Source: Marivirga lumbricoides (GTDB taxonomy: Bacteria; Bacteroidota; Bacteroidia; Cytophagales; Cyclobacteriaceae). From it: a DNA stretch of 64,000 bases. Below the pieces are notes generated by a model. The model was not told where the DNA came from, searched no databases, and saw only the letters and a program-made list of their open reading frames with translations. The position numbers and the translations under genes are program-made. Below, one piece after another: positions 38,539 through 48,913 of this stretch. Position 1 is the stretch's first letter; every line of letters begins with the position of its first letter. Location of the stretch: positions 62,001 through 126,000 of the forward strand of contig NZ_BMEC01000009.1 of NCBI RefSeq assembly GCF_014636295.1. The letters run 5' to 3'.

Positions 38539-40292
38539 CTTTTTGCTGTTTTAATGGACAAGTGGAGTTCTTTTAGTTGCTCTTCAGAAATAGTTGCGGG
38601 AGAGTCAATCATAACATCCCTACCTGAATTATTTTTAGGAAAGGCAATATAATCGCGAATTGAATCTGAACCACCAAACATTGCACATAACCTATCGAAA
38701 CCAAAGGCTATACCACCGTGCGGAGGAGCGCCATACTCAAAAGCATCTAATAAAAAGCCAAATTGCTTCTTGGCCTCTTCAGGAGTAAAACCTAATGCTT
38801 TAAACATTTTCTGCTGAAGTTCCCGCTCGTGAATTCTGATGCTACCGCCACCTATTTCTACTCCATTAATAACCATATCATAAGCATTGGCTCTGATTTT
38901 ACCTGGCTCTGAATCTATCAAATGTAAATCCTCCGGCTTCGGACTAGTAAAAGGATGGTGCATGGCATGGAATCTCTTCGAGTCTTCATCCCACTCCAAT
39001 AATGGAAAATCCAAAACCCATAATGGCTTAAAGGTATTCCTGTCTCTTAGCTCCAGGTCACTTCCCATTTTAAGCCTTAACTCGCTCATCGCCTTCCGCG
39101 TATGGTCGGTATTCCCACTTAACACTAATAGGAGATCACCTGGTTTAGCATTGGCTGCTTCCGCCCAGGTACGTAAATCATCTTCAGAATAAAACTTATC
39201 AACAGATGATTTTAAAGAACCATCAAGATTATATTTCACGTAAACTAAACCTTTAGCACCTATCTGTGGCCTCTTCACAAAGTCTGTTAAAGCATCTAAT
39301 TGCTTTCGGGTATATTCTGAACAGCCAGGGACATTAATAGCCACCACTAATTCCGCTGAATCAAAAACATTAAATCCTTTATTTTGGGCCAGGTCATTAA
39401 TTTCTACGAAAGGCATTCCGAACCTTAAATCCGGCTTATCTGAGCCATAAAGCTTCATTGCATCATCGTAAGTCATTCTTTCAAAATCACCTACTTCTAT
39501 TCCTTTTATTTCTTTAAAAAGATATTTCACCAGTCCTTCGAAGGTGTTCAATATATCTTCCTGTTCCACAAATGAAAGCTCACAGTCAATTTGAGTAAAC
39601 TCAGGCTGTCTGTCTGCTCTTAAATCCTCATCTCTAAAGCATTTTACAATCTGAAAATACTTATCGAAGCCCGACACCATTAATAATTGTTTAAAGGTTT
39701 GAGGAGATTGTGGCAATGCATAAAACTCGCCTTCGTGCACGCGTGAAGGCACCACAAAGTCTCTTGCACCTTCCGGTGTGGACTTAATCAGCACAGGTGT
39801 TTCCACTTCCAGAAAATCCTGCTGATCCATGTATCTTCTTGTAGCCTGCATCAATTTATGACGCAACTGCAACTTCTCACGCACAGGACTTCTTCTCAAA
39901 TCCAGATAGCGATACTGCATTCTTAATTCCTCCCCTCCATCAGTATCTTCCTCAATAGTAAAAGGAGGAGTCTTAGCTGCATTTAAAATTTTTAGCTCTT
40001 CCACGAAGATTTCAATATCTCCGGTACTCATTTTATCATTCTTGGAAAACCTTTCAACAACCTCACCTTTAACCTGTAATACAAACTCACGCCCTACACT
40101 GCGGGCTATTGCCATTAGCTCATCAGACGATTTCCCTTCCTCAAACATCAATTGCGTAATGCCATATCGATCCCTTAAGTCAATCCACATCATGCCGCCT
40201 TTGTCGCGCACACGTTGTACCCATCCACTTAATACTACATTCTTGTTTTTATCTTCTAATCTTAAGGCTCCGCAGGTATGAGTTCTTAGCAT
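38535..40292 (-). CDS. aspS: Aspartate-tRNA ligase
   Basis: The 585-residue class II synthetase charges tRNA with aspartate. The N-terminal OB fold (about 1-105: [20 protein letters not shown]) is followed by motif 2 [19 protein letters not shown] and motif 3 [20 protein letters not shown] insertion lies between motifs 2 and 3 (about 280-420), so it is the bacterial type. Normal length. A -7 promoter box lies 35 bases upstream, and the 7-TM gene is coupled to its 3' end. Confidence 0.97.
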   Translation of the reverse strand: MLRTHTCGALRLEDKNKNVVLSGWVQRVRDKGGMMWIDLRDRYGITQLMFEEGKSSDELMAIARSVGREFVLQVKGEVVERFSKNDKMSTGDIEIFVEELKILNAAKTPPFTIEEDTDGGEELRMQYRYLDLRRSPVREKLQLRHKLMQATRRYMDQQDFLEVETPVLIKSTPEGARDFVVPSRVHEGEFYALPQSPQTFKQLLMVSGFDKYFQIVKCFRDEDLRADRQPEFTQIDCELSFVEQEDILNTFEGLVKYLFKEIKGIEVGDFERMTYDDAMKLYGSDKPDLRFGMPFVEINDLAQNKGFNVFDSAELVVAINVPGCSEYTRKQLDALTDFVKRPQIGAKGLVYVKYNLDGSLKSSVDKFYSEDDLRTWAEAANAKPGDLLLVLSGNTDHTRKAMSELRLKMGSDLELRDRNTFKPLWVLDFPLLEWDEDSKRFHAMHHPFTSPKPEDLHLIDSEPGKIRANAYDMVINGVEIGGGSIRIHERELQQKMFKALGFTPEEAKKQFGFLLDAFEYGAPPHGGIAFGFDRLCAMFGGSDSIRDYIAFPKNNSGRDVMIDSPATISEEQLKELHLSIKTAKS

Positions 40293-40326
40293 AATTAATG
40301 ATATTTCTATTCTCTTGAAATTTGGG

Positions 40327-40334
40327 CAAAGGTA
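40327..40334 (-). promoter_or_regulatory. Candidate -7 box (TACCTTTG) for aspS
   Basis: Read on the minus strand this is TACCTTTG, an exact TAnnTTTG match, 35 bases before the aspS start. No obvious -33 TTG. Confidence 0.55.
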
Positions 40335-40492
40335 AACAATTAGGACTTTTTATATCATTTTTTTATTACGGATTTTTTAATCCGGCAAAATGAATGATAG
40401 AGCGCCACCCAAATTATTCTACTTTTTAGGGAAGCTAAATAGCTATAATTAGCTCACGTTTAAGGTTGGCACTGCAAAACTTGAAATGTGAT

Positions 40493-41305
40493 TTATAATT
40501 GATCAAGATACACTTTCATTTCTTCCTGCAAAACCCTGGCTTCTTGTGCAGCTGCCTTTGCAAAGTCTTTTTCTGAGGATGCATAAATTATACCCCGAGA
40601 AGAGTTTACGAGTAATCCTCCATCCTTATTAAGTCCTATTTCTGAAATTTCTTTCAGGCTTCCTCCTTGAGCACCTACTCCGGGTACCAGTAAAAAATGC
40701 TTAGGAATTAATTGACGAATATGTGCAAATTGCTCATTTCTGGTAGCTCCAATCACATACATCATGTTTTCATGGCTTCCCCAATTCTGAGACTGCTCTA
40801 TTACTTTTTCGTAGAGAGGCTTTCCATTTTGCAGTTCTTCAAATTGAAAATCCTGAGCACCTTCATTAGATGTGAGGGCTAATAAGATAACCCACTTTTC
40901 CTCAAATGTGAGAAAGGGTTTCACTGAATCACTACCCATGTAAGGAGCCACAGTAACTGAATCGAAATTTAAACTCTCAAAGAAAGCCTTAGCATACATC
41001 TGCGAGGTATTTCCAATATCACCTCTTTTGGCATCAGCAATAGTAAAAACATCTTTAGGCAGATAATCAATCGTTTTCTGTAAGGTTTCCCAACCTGAAG
41101 GACCCAGCGCTTCATAAAAAGCAATATTGGGTTTGTAAGCAACAGCAAAATCAATAGTAGCATCAATTATTTGCTTATTAAATTCGAAGATGGGATCTTT
41201 TTCTTTTAATAAGTGAGAAGGTATTTTATCAAGTGCTGAATCCAGTCCTACACATAAGTAGGATGATTTCTTAAAAATTTGTTGGGAGAGTTGCTTGTAA
41301 TGCAT
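40493..41305 (-). CDS. pyrF: Orotidine-5'-phosphate decarboxylase, PyrF subfamily 2
   Basis: The 270-residue enzyme makes UMP from [14 protein letters not shown] at the start and the catalytic D-K-x2-D-type segment [20 protein letters not shown] identify subfamily 2, the long form common in Bacteroidota. [16 protein letters not shown] and [11 protein letters not shown] give the phosphate site. Its start is 8 bases past a terminator hairpin at the end of lolA. PyrD is also in the window at 44641, but the two are not adjacent. Confidence 0.95.
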   Translation of the reverse strand: MHYKQLSQQIFKKSSYLCVGLDSALDKIPSHLLKEKDPIFEFNKQIIDATIDFAVAYKPNIAFYEALGPSGWETLQKTIDYLPKDVFTIADAKRGDIGNTSQMYAKAFFESLNFDSVTVAPYMGSDSVKPFLTFEEKWVILLALTSNEGAQDFQFEELQNGKPLYEKVIEQSQNWGSHENMMYVIGATRNEQFAHIRQLIPKHFLLVPGVGAQGGSLKEISEIGLNKDGGLLVNSSRGIIYASSEKDFAKAAAQEARVLQEEMKVYLDQL

Positions 41306-41310
41306 GTTAT

Positions 41311-41334
41311 AAAAAAAGCCCGAGGAACGGGCTC
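41311..41334 (-). terminator. Intrinsic terminator after lolA, just upstream of pyrF
   Basis: On the minus strand AGCCCG and CGGGCT flank the 5-base loop TTCCT and are followed by TTTTTTT. It begins 6 bases after the lolA stop and ends 6 bases before the pyrF start codon, a very tight placement that leaves pyrF either with readthrough or with an internal promoter. Confidence 0.85.
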
Positions 41335-41339
41335 TGCTG

Positions 41340-41975
41340 TTATCTAAAATCTAAAACTTCAATGTTAGGGTATTTACTTGGGTCGAAAACGAAATCATTT
41401 GCTGTTAAAGTGTTTAACACTTTAAAATCAGTAACAGCATAATTAAATATATTTCCGGCACGGTCAAAAACAGACCAACTTTTCAACAAGTTTGTATTCT
41501 TATCTATTTTAAGACGAATTTTGTAAAAAGTCTCATCCTTATTTTCCGGAACCAAGTCTATCACATGATATTGCGAAGTGCCTTCACCAGCCATGTACAG
41601 ATATTTATATCCTTCTTTATAGGCATCATAAATTTTACTTGGATTCATTTCACCAGCCTCAGCATCATAATTATTGATAGTTACCTCGTTCGCATCTTTC
41701 AAATAAGTCCAGACTGTTTTATTGTTATTCACAATTAATTGCCCTGCGACATCTGCTTTAAAGCTGTTACCCATAACAGTTATTTTACCTGTAAAACTGT
41801 CATTAATATCCTCTATTTTATTTTCCAGGGTTTGGGTAAAAGTGGCAGTAAATGCAGGAATGTTTCTGTATTTAGCACTCATTTTATCCAAAACTTCTTT
41901 CGCTTTAGGATCATTTTGAGCAAAAGCTGCTGTGCTGAAGATTATCAGCAAGAATATCATTTTTAACTTCATCAT
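41340..41975 (-). CDS. lolA: Outer-membrane lipoprotein carrier LolA-family protein
   Basis: The 211-residue protein has a signal peptide (AFAQ cleavage near residue 19) and the LolA domain: [38 protein letters not shown] and [20 protein letters not shown]. LolA escorts lipoproteins across the periplasm to the outer membrane. That fits a genome with many lipoproteins, such as the SusD proteins here. It has a 74-base gap from ftsK and its own terminator. Confidence 0.92.
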   Translation of the reverse strand: MMKLKMIFLLIIFSTAAFAQNDPKAKEVLDKMSAKYRNIPAFTATFTQTLENKIEDINDSFTGKITVMGNSFKADVAGQLIVNNNKTVWTYLKDANEVTINNYDAEAGEMNPSKIYDAYKEGYKYLYMAGEGTSQYHVIDLVPENKDETFYKIRLKIDKNTNLLKSWSVFDRAGNIFNYAVTDFKVLNTLTANDFVFDPSKYPNIEVLDFR

Positions 41976-42055
41976 TCTTTCTTTATCGATTATTGAACTC
42001 CAAAGTAGTTCAATAACTGTTCCAAATTTTACACATTATATTGTTATACGGAAAT

Positions 42056-44554
42056 TTAAACTCTACTATCCATATTTTTCAAAAGATGTTCCAAACTCAT
42101 CTCATCAGGAATTAACACTTCACGCGCTTTACTTCCCTCAAAAGCACCTACAATACCTGCTGCTTCTAATTGATCAATCAATCGGCCGGCACGATTATAG
42201 CCTAGCTTTAGTTTTCTTTGGATTAGTGAGGTACTGCCTTGCTGATGCATAACAATCAACCTCGCTGCTTCATCAAAAAGAGCATCTCTTTCGGATAGAT
42301 CAACCTCTCCTACTTTACTAGTATCGTCATCCCCGCTAAACTCAGGTAGCTGGTAAGCTCTCTCATAACCTCTTTGGCTGCCAATAAACTCTACTACTTC
42401 ATCTACCTCCGGAGTATCAATAAACGGACACTGCAATCTGATCAGATCAGAACCTTGCGATAAAAGCATATCCCCCTGCCCTACCAATTGTTCCGCTCCA
42501 CCCATATCTAAAATTGTTCTACTATCGATTTTTGAGGTTACTCTAAATGATAATCGTGCTGGGAAGTTAGCCTTGATAATACCTGTAATAACGTTTACTG
42601 AAGGCCTTTGTGTAGCAACAATTAAGTGAATTCCTATGGCACGTGCCAACTGAGCTAACCTTGCAATTGGTGTTTCTACTTCTTTACCGGCAGTCATCAT
42701 TAAATCAGCCAGCTCATCTATTACCAGTACAATGTAAGGCATAAATCGGTGGCCCTTCTCAGGGTTTAACCGTCTATTAATAAACTTGGTGTTGTATTCT
42801 TTTAAATTTCTACAACCTGCATCTTTCAACATATCATACCGATTATCCATTTCGATACATAGTGAATTAAGCGTATTTACCACCTTTTTTGTATCTGTGA
42901 TTATAGCTTCTTCGCTATCAGGTAAGGATGCCAGGAAGTGCCTTTCTAATTTATTAAATAAGGTAAGCTCTACCTTTTTTGGATCAACAAGAACAAACTT
43001 TAATTGAGAAGGGTGTTTTTTATAAATCAGGGAAGCCAACATTACGTTCAGTCCAACTGATTTACCTTGTCCGGTCGCACCTGCCATTAACAAGTGAGGC
43101 ATCTTCGCCAAGTCTGCTACAAATACTTCATTCGAAATTGTTTTACCTAAGATGACAGGCAGTTCTTTGTCACTCTTCATGAACTTATCAGTTCCCAAGA
43201 CAGAGCGCATACTCACCATTTCTCTACTCTTATTAGGCACCTCAATACCAATTGTACCCTTACCTGGTATAGGTGCAATAATTCGTATGCCCAGTGCTGC
43301 CAGACTTAATGCGATATCATCTTCAAGGTTTTTAATCTTAGATATTTTAACCCCTGCTTCAGGCACAATTTCGTAAAGGGTAACCGTGGGCCCAATAGTG
43401 GCTTTTATACTTGAAATATTGATTTTAAAGTTGGTAAGTGTTTCAAGTATTCTATCCTTATTCGCTTCCAATTCTTCCTGGGTGACTTTCACCCTCCCGG
43501 AGTCATGATTCTGGAGTAAATCAAGCGTAGGGTATTGGTAAGAAGAAAGGTCTAGTGTAGAATCATAATTCTCTACTTTAGTGGCTGCTTTCTCCTGAAA
43601 TTCGGCATCATCTACTTCAAAAGCTAATTCATCCTCTTCAAAAGCATCAAAATCTTCAACAGTATCCGCTTCTTTCTTCTGCTCAGGTTTAGCTTCTTCT
43701 AGTGTATTTTCCACCTCCATTTCCAGCTCAGGAGATTTTTTCGCTTTAGCAGTATTAGTTAATGTCCAACTGGATGCATCATCTGTTTCTTCTTCATCGG
43801 CACTCTCAGGTTCATTATCAAAATCTAAATTATTCTCAACATTTGTATCTGAAGTTTTTTCAGTTTTAACCACACTGCCTTCAGCAGAAGGTTGAGAATC
43901 CTCTGTTTCAGTTTTTTGATTGAACCCAAGCAGAGAGGTTACATTGAAGTAGAATATTATGAAAATGATCAATGATAAAATCAGGACAAGGTAAGTACCC
44001 CATCCAAACAAGCTATTAAAAAGGATCGCCAACTCATAACCTATCCCCCCACATAAAAATGAAAAAGAAGTAACTTCTTCAGACTCAAAAACCATGAACC
44101 CCAATAGAAGGCTAATCCAGAAAAGGAAGAAAGCCATAAAAGTAAATGCCCTGCCTGGAGAAAGGATCATTTTCCTAAAGGTTATATGATAACCTAAAAG
44201 GAAAAGAAAAGGAGGTATTAAAAATGCGGCTAACCCAAACCATTTATATATAAAATAATAGGCACTTTGCGCACCTAAAAGCCCAAGCCAATTATCCATT
44301 TCTGCCCCAGAGGCTTTTATGCCTGTTTCAGCAACGGACTGCAACACACTCATATCTGCTTTTCCTGTAAATAAGTAAGAGAAAAAAGCCGTTAATAAAA
44401 ACAAAGAAGCTGTGAGCAAAAAGAAACCAGCCGCCAAATGAAATCTCCTGTCTTTCATAAACTGAAGATTCAATTTAAACTTCCTGGGCTCTTTAGCTTT
44501 AGGAGTTTTTTCGTTTTTCTTGAAAGTATTTGATTTAAACGTATTTTTAGCCAT
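42056..44554 (-). CDS. ftsK: FtsK/SpoIIIE-type DNA translocase
   Basis: The 832-residue protein has about four N-terminal TM segments (residues 40-205), an acidic linker (about 215-330, rich in Glu/Asp), the alpha-beta motor with Walker A GATGQGKS (492-499) and Walker B VLVIDELADLMM, and a gamma winged-helix C-terminus (QGSTSLIQRKLKLGYNRAGR). It pumps DNA at the septum to resolve chromosomes during division. The gamma domain reads KOPS-type polarity sequences. Length is normal for Bacteroidota. Confidence 0.96.
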   Translation of the reverse strand: MAKNTFKSNTFKKNEKTPKAKEPRKFKLNLQFMKDRRFHLAAGFFLLTASLFLLTAFFSYLFTGKADMSVLQSVAETGIKASGAEMDNWLGLLGAQSAYYFIYKWFGLAAFLIPPFLFLLGYHITFRKMILSPGRAFTFMAFFLFWISLLLGFMVFESEEVTSFSFLCGGIGYELAILFNSLFGWGTYLVLILSLIIFIIFYFNVTSLLGFNQKTETEDSQPSAEGSVVKTEKTSDTNVENNLDFDNEPESADEEETDDASSWTLTNTAKAKKSPELEMEVENTLEEAKPEQKKEADTVEDFDAFEEDELAFEVDDAEFQEKAATKVENYDSTLDLSSYQYPTLDLLQNHDSGRVKVTQEELEANKDRILETLTNFKINISSIKATIGPTVTLYEIVPEAGVKISKIKNLEDDIALSLAALGIRIIAPIPGKGTIGIEVPNKSREMVSMRSVLGTDKFMKSDKELPVILGKTISNEVFVADLAKMPHLLMAGATGQGKSVGLNVMLASLIYKKHPSQLKFVLVDPKKVELTLFNKLERHFLASLPDSEEAIITDTKKVVNTLNSLCIEMDNRYDMLKDAGCRNLKEYNTKFINRRLNPEKGHRFMPYIVLVIDELADLMMTAGKEVETPIARLAQLARAIGIHLIVATQRPSVNVITGIIKANFPARLSFRVTSKIDSRTILDMGGAEQLVGQGDMLLSQGSDLIRLQCPFIDTPEVDEVVEFIGSQRGYERAYQLPEFSGDDDTSKVGEVDLSERDALFDEAARLIVMHQQGSTSLIQRKLKLGYNRAGRLIDQLEAAGIVGAFEGSKAREVLIPDEMSLEHLLKNMDSRV

Positions 44555-44640
44555 TATAGAAGCTGAGTAAGCGCTTGTAAAATTGAGAAATTCTAGGGTA
44601 AACGCAAAATACGTGAAATATTACAGAGAAATAAAATTAT

Positions 44641-45675
44641 CTACCCCCTCTTTAAGATGGCATTATTAATTTTTTTAATTAAGCCTGGACCTTCGTAGAT
44701 AAACCCGGTATACAATTGAACTAAACTGGCCCCGGCTTCCAATTTATCCAGAGCATCTTTAGGAGACATAATTCCACCTACCCCAATAATAGGAAATGCA
44801 CCATTAGATTTTTGATGAAGGTATCGAATCACTTCAGTTGACCTTTCGGCTAATGGCTTTCCGCTCAGCCCTCCATTTCCGATTGCTTTTAATCTGCTCT
44901 CAGACGTTTCTAAACCTTCTCTGGAAATTGTGGTATTGGTAGCTATTACACCTGCAATTTTTGTTTCCATAATTATCTCAACAATATCATCCAGCTGAAG
45001 AAACGTTAAATCAGGAGCGATTTTTAATAGAATAGGTTTCGGCTTTTCTTTATTTCTATTTTCCTGCATCAGTTTTTCAAGCAAGAGCTTTAGTGGCTCT
45101 TTCTCCTGAAGTTCGCGCAAGTTAGGGGTATTGGGTGAGCTTACATTTACTACAAAATAATCGACATGATCGAAAAGCGCATCAAATGCTTTCTTATAAT
45201 CACTAAATGCATCATAATTAAGAGTGACTTTATTTTTACCAATGTTTCCACCGACAATAACATTGGATTTTCTGTTTCTTAATCTTTTCACAGCGGGCTC
45301 TAATCCTTCATTGTTAAAGCCCATCCTATTAATAATTCCATGGTCGGGCTTAAGCCTGAAAAGTCGTGGCTTAGGATTTCCTTCTTGAGCTACAGGTGTT
45401 AATGTACCTATCTCAATAAATCCAAATCCAAGCGATTCAAACTCATCTATCAACTTAGCATCTTTATCAAATCCTGCTGCCAGGCCCACAGGGTTCGAGA
45501 ATTTCAAGCCAAAAAGCTCTCTTTCTAAGCTTGGATGCTTTATTTCAAAAAGTGAGCGGTTGAAGGCTTTAACTCCTGGAATGTTAAATAAAAATTTTGC
45601 CAGTCGGAAAGTTACATGATGTGCTTTCTCAGCTGGCAAAAGGAATAAAAGAGGGCGAATGATGGATTTGTACAT
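44641..45675 (-). CDS. pyrD: Dihydroorotate dehydrogenase (quinone), class 2
   Basis: The 344-residue enzyme oxidises dihydroorotate to orotate and passes electrons to menaquinone. The N-terminal membrane helix ([20 protein letters not shown]) is typical of class 2. [39 protein letters not shown] (Ser base) and [10 protein letters not shown] are family blocks. It lies alone, with an 86-base gap to ftsK and a 74-base gap to the plug protein. Confidence 0.97.
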   Translation of the reverse strand: MYKSIIRPLLFLLPAEKAHHVTFRLAKFLFNIPGVKAFNRSLFEIKHPSLERELFGLKFSNPVGLAAGFDKDAKLIDEFESLGFGFIEIGTLTPVAQEGNPKPRLFRLKPDHGIINRMGFNNEGLEPAVKRLRNRKSNVIVGGNIGKNKVTLNYDAFSDYKKAFDALFDHVDYFVVNVSSPNTPNLRELQEKEPLKLLLEKLMQENRNKEKPKPILLKIAPDLTFLQLDDIVEIIMETKIAGVIATNTTISREGLETSESRLKAIGNGGLSGKPLAERSTEVIRYLHQKSNGAFPIIGVGGIMSPKDALDKLEAGASLVQLYTGFIYEGPGLIKKINNAILKRG

Positions 45676-45749
45676 TTTTGAAAAAATTATTCTTCAATTA
45701 AAAAAGGTAAAGTTACTTCAACATTAGCAAACAGAATAATATTATCGTC

Positions 45750-48173
45750 TTACTTTCTTACCTTAATTGTATCTAGAACTCTACCAACTTTTCCATCTTG
45801 AGTCATTCCTTCAACATACAGAGTAATATCCATTGGTTCATCTGTAGTATAAAAGGAAACCTCACCTAGTCCTTTTTTAGTTTTAATCATAGGTTCCCAC
45901 AAAATCTGAGCTCTTTTATCAGGTTTAATGTTTCCCTTGACTTTTACGCTGTAATCAGGACTGTAAAATTCTTTATTAGATTGATAACCTTGTAATATAG
46001 CTGTTAGAACATTCCCTTTATCATAATAAGTAAAATCAGAGCTCCCTGGCTTAGTAAAAAAAGATAAAACACCATTTGCACCACTTACTCCAAAAATAGC
46101 AGCAGAAGCTCCTTTATACACCTCAACCATTTCTATTTGACTTGCAGGAATAGAATTTAAAAAATCGAGAGGAACTTCAACATTATCAACTAATATCAAA
46201 GGTTGAGTACTAGAGTTTATAGAACCTGGCCCTCTAATCTCAACTGACCAACTAATAGCACTTCCTGAAACTCTTACTCCAGCTATTCTACCTCTAATTA
46301 GTTCTAAGGGGTGTTGAGCGCTCTCACTAATTTCCAAATCCGTGACATCGAAGCTCACATCGCCTTTACCATACAAATTATTTACTTTTTCTTGTTTTGT
46401 TATCCTATCAGCTGTAATAGTTACTTCATCTAAAGTTTCAAAGTTGTTGTCAAAATTATATGCAGCATCTATTTCTTTTCTCTCCAGAGTATTTTTAATA
46501 CTCTTTCTTTGAAAATTAGTTAAATTATGATCAAAATATTTATAAACTCTATCAGTCTGAAATTGAATATTACTAGTATCCAACTGTACCCTTACGTATG
46601 GCTTATCTCTCTTATTAAAGCCTGTCAGGACAACAGCTTTCTTATCAGTAAAGAATAAATCCAAAATCTCAAATTCACCTTGTTCATTAACCTCAACTCT
46701 ATCGAACACATTGTTATTACTATCTTGAACAAAATAGTTTACATAGCCATTAACAGAAGCTTTATCAGAAAGATCACTAGTCAATTTACCTTTTATAGAT
46801 AAACCCTGTTCAATTTTATGTATGTAATCAGGGGAGCTGTTCCCACTAAGTATATAATCCCAATTATAATTAGACCATGCTTGCGTCATCATCAATAAGT
46901 CTAATCTCTTCCATGCGTCTTCATATGCACCATTGAAGTAATTAGCAGGTTTTTCAATATGCCCATTTATGTCGCTTGACAAATACAAATATGTTACAAT
47001 ATTATCTTCTTCAAAATCTAAAAGCACATCATTGTTACTAGTGGCAGAAAGGGACAAATACATTGGAACATCTAGTGCAGTGCTATCTGTATATAATTTC
47101 AATTGCACTTTTTCTCTTAAACCATAAAGCTCCTTATCACTTTTAATAGAAAGATTAATTGAAGGTATATCATTTATAAAGAATGCTCTTTCAGCTAAGG
47201 GTAATCCTTTGTCATTAAATATAGTGATATAATTAATCCCTGGAAGAAAATTATCCTTAGCTATTAGTCCGATAATAGGTTTGCTATTTATATCTGAACT
47301 TGCAACATAAGTTGGTAAGCCTCTACAATGACTTAGAATATGAATTCTTTCTGATGATAAATTCTTAATATCAATTTTATAGCGTACATCATTTAGCTGA
47401 GGAATATTTAATAGCGTTATAGCTATACCTGCCTCTTCAACATTTGGCAGCTCGTATCTTTCATTAGAATCTACTAACCTTGCATAATAATTAGCACCGC
47501 GAACAGGCTTAATGGAAAAAACACCCATTCCCAAATGATTAGAAGTAAACTCCCCGATAACATTTTCATTTTCGTCAAAAACTTTTCCTGAAACATCAAT
47601 TCCATATCCATCCTCTCCTATTGCTTTAAATGCTACATTTGTTTCGACTCCATCAATTAGCTTGCCACCTTCAGGCATAAAAGACAATGAAATTCGATGT
47701 CCCTCATCACTAACTTCTAAAGAATCCTGAGAAACACCAAAAAGATTAAAAACTTTAACCTCCTTTTTAAATATAAAATCTTTCCTGTCATTTAGCATCC
47801 ATTTAGTATAAGCTTTAATAAGATAAGAGCCTGTTTCAAGTTCATTAGAAAGCTGAAAATATCCTGAACCAATTCCATTATCAGAAAAAATTTTAACATT
47901 ATCTATAAGTTCATTATAGGGATTATAAAACTCTACATAGACAATTTTACTCAGAGGTGACAATTGATTCAAATATCCCGCTGTAGAATATAATTTAAAC
48001 CACAAGACTTCACCAGAGATATAGTTTGATTTATTGAAGTCAAGATAAACCTTCTCTATAGGGTTGGAATCAAAATGATTTGTTACAGATTTTGAAATAT
48101 AACCAGCATCAAACTGTTGTGAGTAAAGATTATATGTTAATAAAAAGTAAAAAAAAACTACAAATCTGAACAT
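45750..48173 (-). CDS. Macroglobulin-like protein with C-terminal TonB plug domain but no beta-barrel
   Basis: The 807-residue exported protein (signal peptide to about residue 18) starts with MG2-like repeats (PIEKVYLDFNKSNYISGEVL, LETGSYLIKAYTKWML). The middle is beta-rich with a carboxypeptidase-regulatory-like stretch (LSIKGKLTSDLSD). Residues ~610-710 form a TonB-receptor plug (HPLELIRGRIAGVRVSG, SQIEMVEVYKGASAAIFGV, GANGVLSFFTKPG). Only about 80 residues follow, too few for a barrel. No CxEQ thioester is seen. Its job is unknown; I infer a surface or periplasmic scaffold. It lies 39 bases downstream of the 232-aa gene and ends the subtilase cassette. Confidence 0.78.
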   Translation of the reverse strand: MFRFVVFFYFLLTYNLYSQQFDAGYISKSVTNHFDSNPIEKVYLDFNKSNYISGEVLWFKLYSTAGYLNQLSPLSKIVYVEFYNPYNELIDNVKIFSDNGIGSGYFQLSNELETGSYLIKAYTKWMLNDRKDFIFKKEVKVFNLFGVSQDSLEVSDEGHRISLSFMPEGGKLIDGVETNVAFKAIGEDGYGIDVSGKVFDENENVIGEFTSNHLGMGVFSIKPVRGANYYARLVDSNERYELPNVEEAGIAITLLNIPQLNDVRYKIDIKNLSSERIHILSHCRGLPTYVASSDINSKPIIGLIAKDNFLPGINYITIFNDKGLPLAERAFFINDIPSINLSIKSDKELYGLREKVQLKLYTDSTALDVPMYLSLSATSNNDVLLDFEEDNIVTYLYLSSDINGHIEKPANYFNGAYEDAWKRLDLLMMTQAWSNYNWDYILSGNSSPDYIHKIEQGLSIKGKLTSDLSDKASVNGYVNYFVQDSNNNVFDRVEVNEQGEFEILDLFFTDKKAVVLTGFNKRDKPYVRVQLDTSNIQFQTDRVYKYFDHNLTNFQRKSIKNTLERKEIDAAYNFDNNFETLDEVTITADRITKQEKVNNLYGKGDVSFDVTDLEISESAQHPLELIRGRIAGVRVSGSAISWSVEIRGPGSINSSTQPLILVDNVEVPLDFLNSIPASQIEMVEVYKGASAAIFGVSGANGVLSFFTKPGSSDFTYYDKGNVLTAILQGYQSNKEFYSPDYSVKVKGNIKPDKRAQILWEPMIKTKKGLGEVSFYTTDEPMDITLYVEGMTQDGKVGRVLDTIKVRK

Positions 48174-48212
48174 AAAGTAAGGTTTTCGAAAATAAACAGG
48201 CTGATTGAAAGC

Positions 48213-48911
48213 CTACAAAATCTTACTATCTATTTCCTTCAGAAGAGCTCTAATTTCTTGATCACTAGCAAATCTATTATAGTTTTCCTTCACTAGTCTT
48301 TTTATTTCATCTTTCTTTTCAGGTGCTATCTCATAATAATCAGATTTCCTATTTTTAAATTTCCTAACCTGTCCATCGATAATTAAAAAAGTTGACTCAT
48401 CCTTTACAAACTTTGTATATTCACTAGCTCCATAAGTAGCTGGAGTGACTTTCGTCTCAATCATCTTTAATTCCTCAAGAAGCGAAAAGTTTGTACCGCT
48501 ATAAATAACTTTAAAAAAATCAGTCTTTTCAATTTCCCCAGGTATAGAATAACCATTCCTAAATTGATATAACTCTCTATTGGTTCCATCCTCAGGCTGA
48601 TAAAAGAAATCAAAGCCACTGAGATTGTAATTATCAATAATTAAAACATTACTATTCACTCTATATTCCACCTCATCTTCAAAAGCGTTATACCTCAGTC
48701 TAACACCATCAACTTTCTTTCCGTCAGCTGTATATAATACACCATCCATCCAAGTGTTAGTCCCAAAATAGTAAGGAGAGCCTTCAATTTTAGAGTATTT
48801 TGATGCCATCAATGGCTTTCCCCCTATATCTGTAATGTTTCCTATTTGGGAAAAAGAATTTGTTGCCATTAAAAACCCAAGACTAACAAAATAGATTTTA
48901 ATTGATTTCAT
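48213..48911 (-). CDS. Secreted protein of unknown function (232 aa)
   Basis: The protein starts with a signal peptide (residues 1-21, ending NSFSQ). The mature part has beta-rich segments with the pattern GTNTWMDGVLYTADGKKVDG, LRYNAFEDEVEYR and NVLIIDNYNLSGFDFFYQ; the C-terminal third is helical and charged (KDEIKRLVKENYN). I do not recognise a named family. The context is clear: it starts 2 bases after the subtilase stop and precedes the MG2/plug gene, so all three are probably cotranscribed and may work together. Confidence 0.75.
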   Translation of the reverse strand: MKSIKIYFVSLGFLMATNSFSQIGNITDIGGKPLMASKYSKIEGSPYYFGTNTWMDGVLYTADGKKVDGVRLRYNAFEDEVEYRVNSNVLIIDNYNLSGFDFFYQPEDGTNRELYQFRNGYSIPGEIEKTDFFKVIYSGTNFSLLEELKMIETKVTPATYGASEYTKFVKDESTFLIIDGQVRKFKNRKSDYYEIAPEKKDEIKRLVKENYNRFASDQEIRALLKEIDSKIL

Positions 48912-48913
48912 AT

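Noticed and set aside
40369-40384. Hairpin CGGATT-TTTT-AATCCG upstream of aspS, possible terminator of pyrF
   Set aside because: No T-run follows on either strand and the stem is only 6 bases; I did not list it as a terminator.
45750-48173. True alpha-2-macroglobulin with a thioester
   Set aside because: No CxEQ motif is present; only MG2-like domains can be supported.
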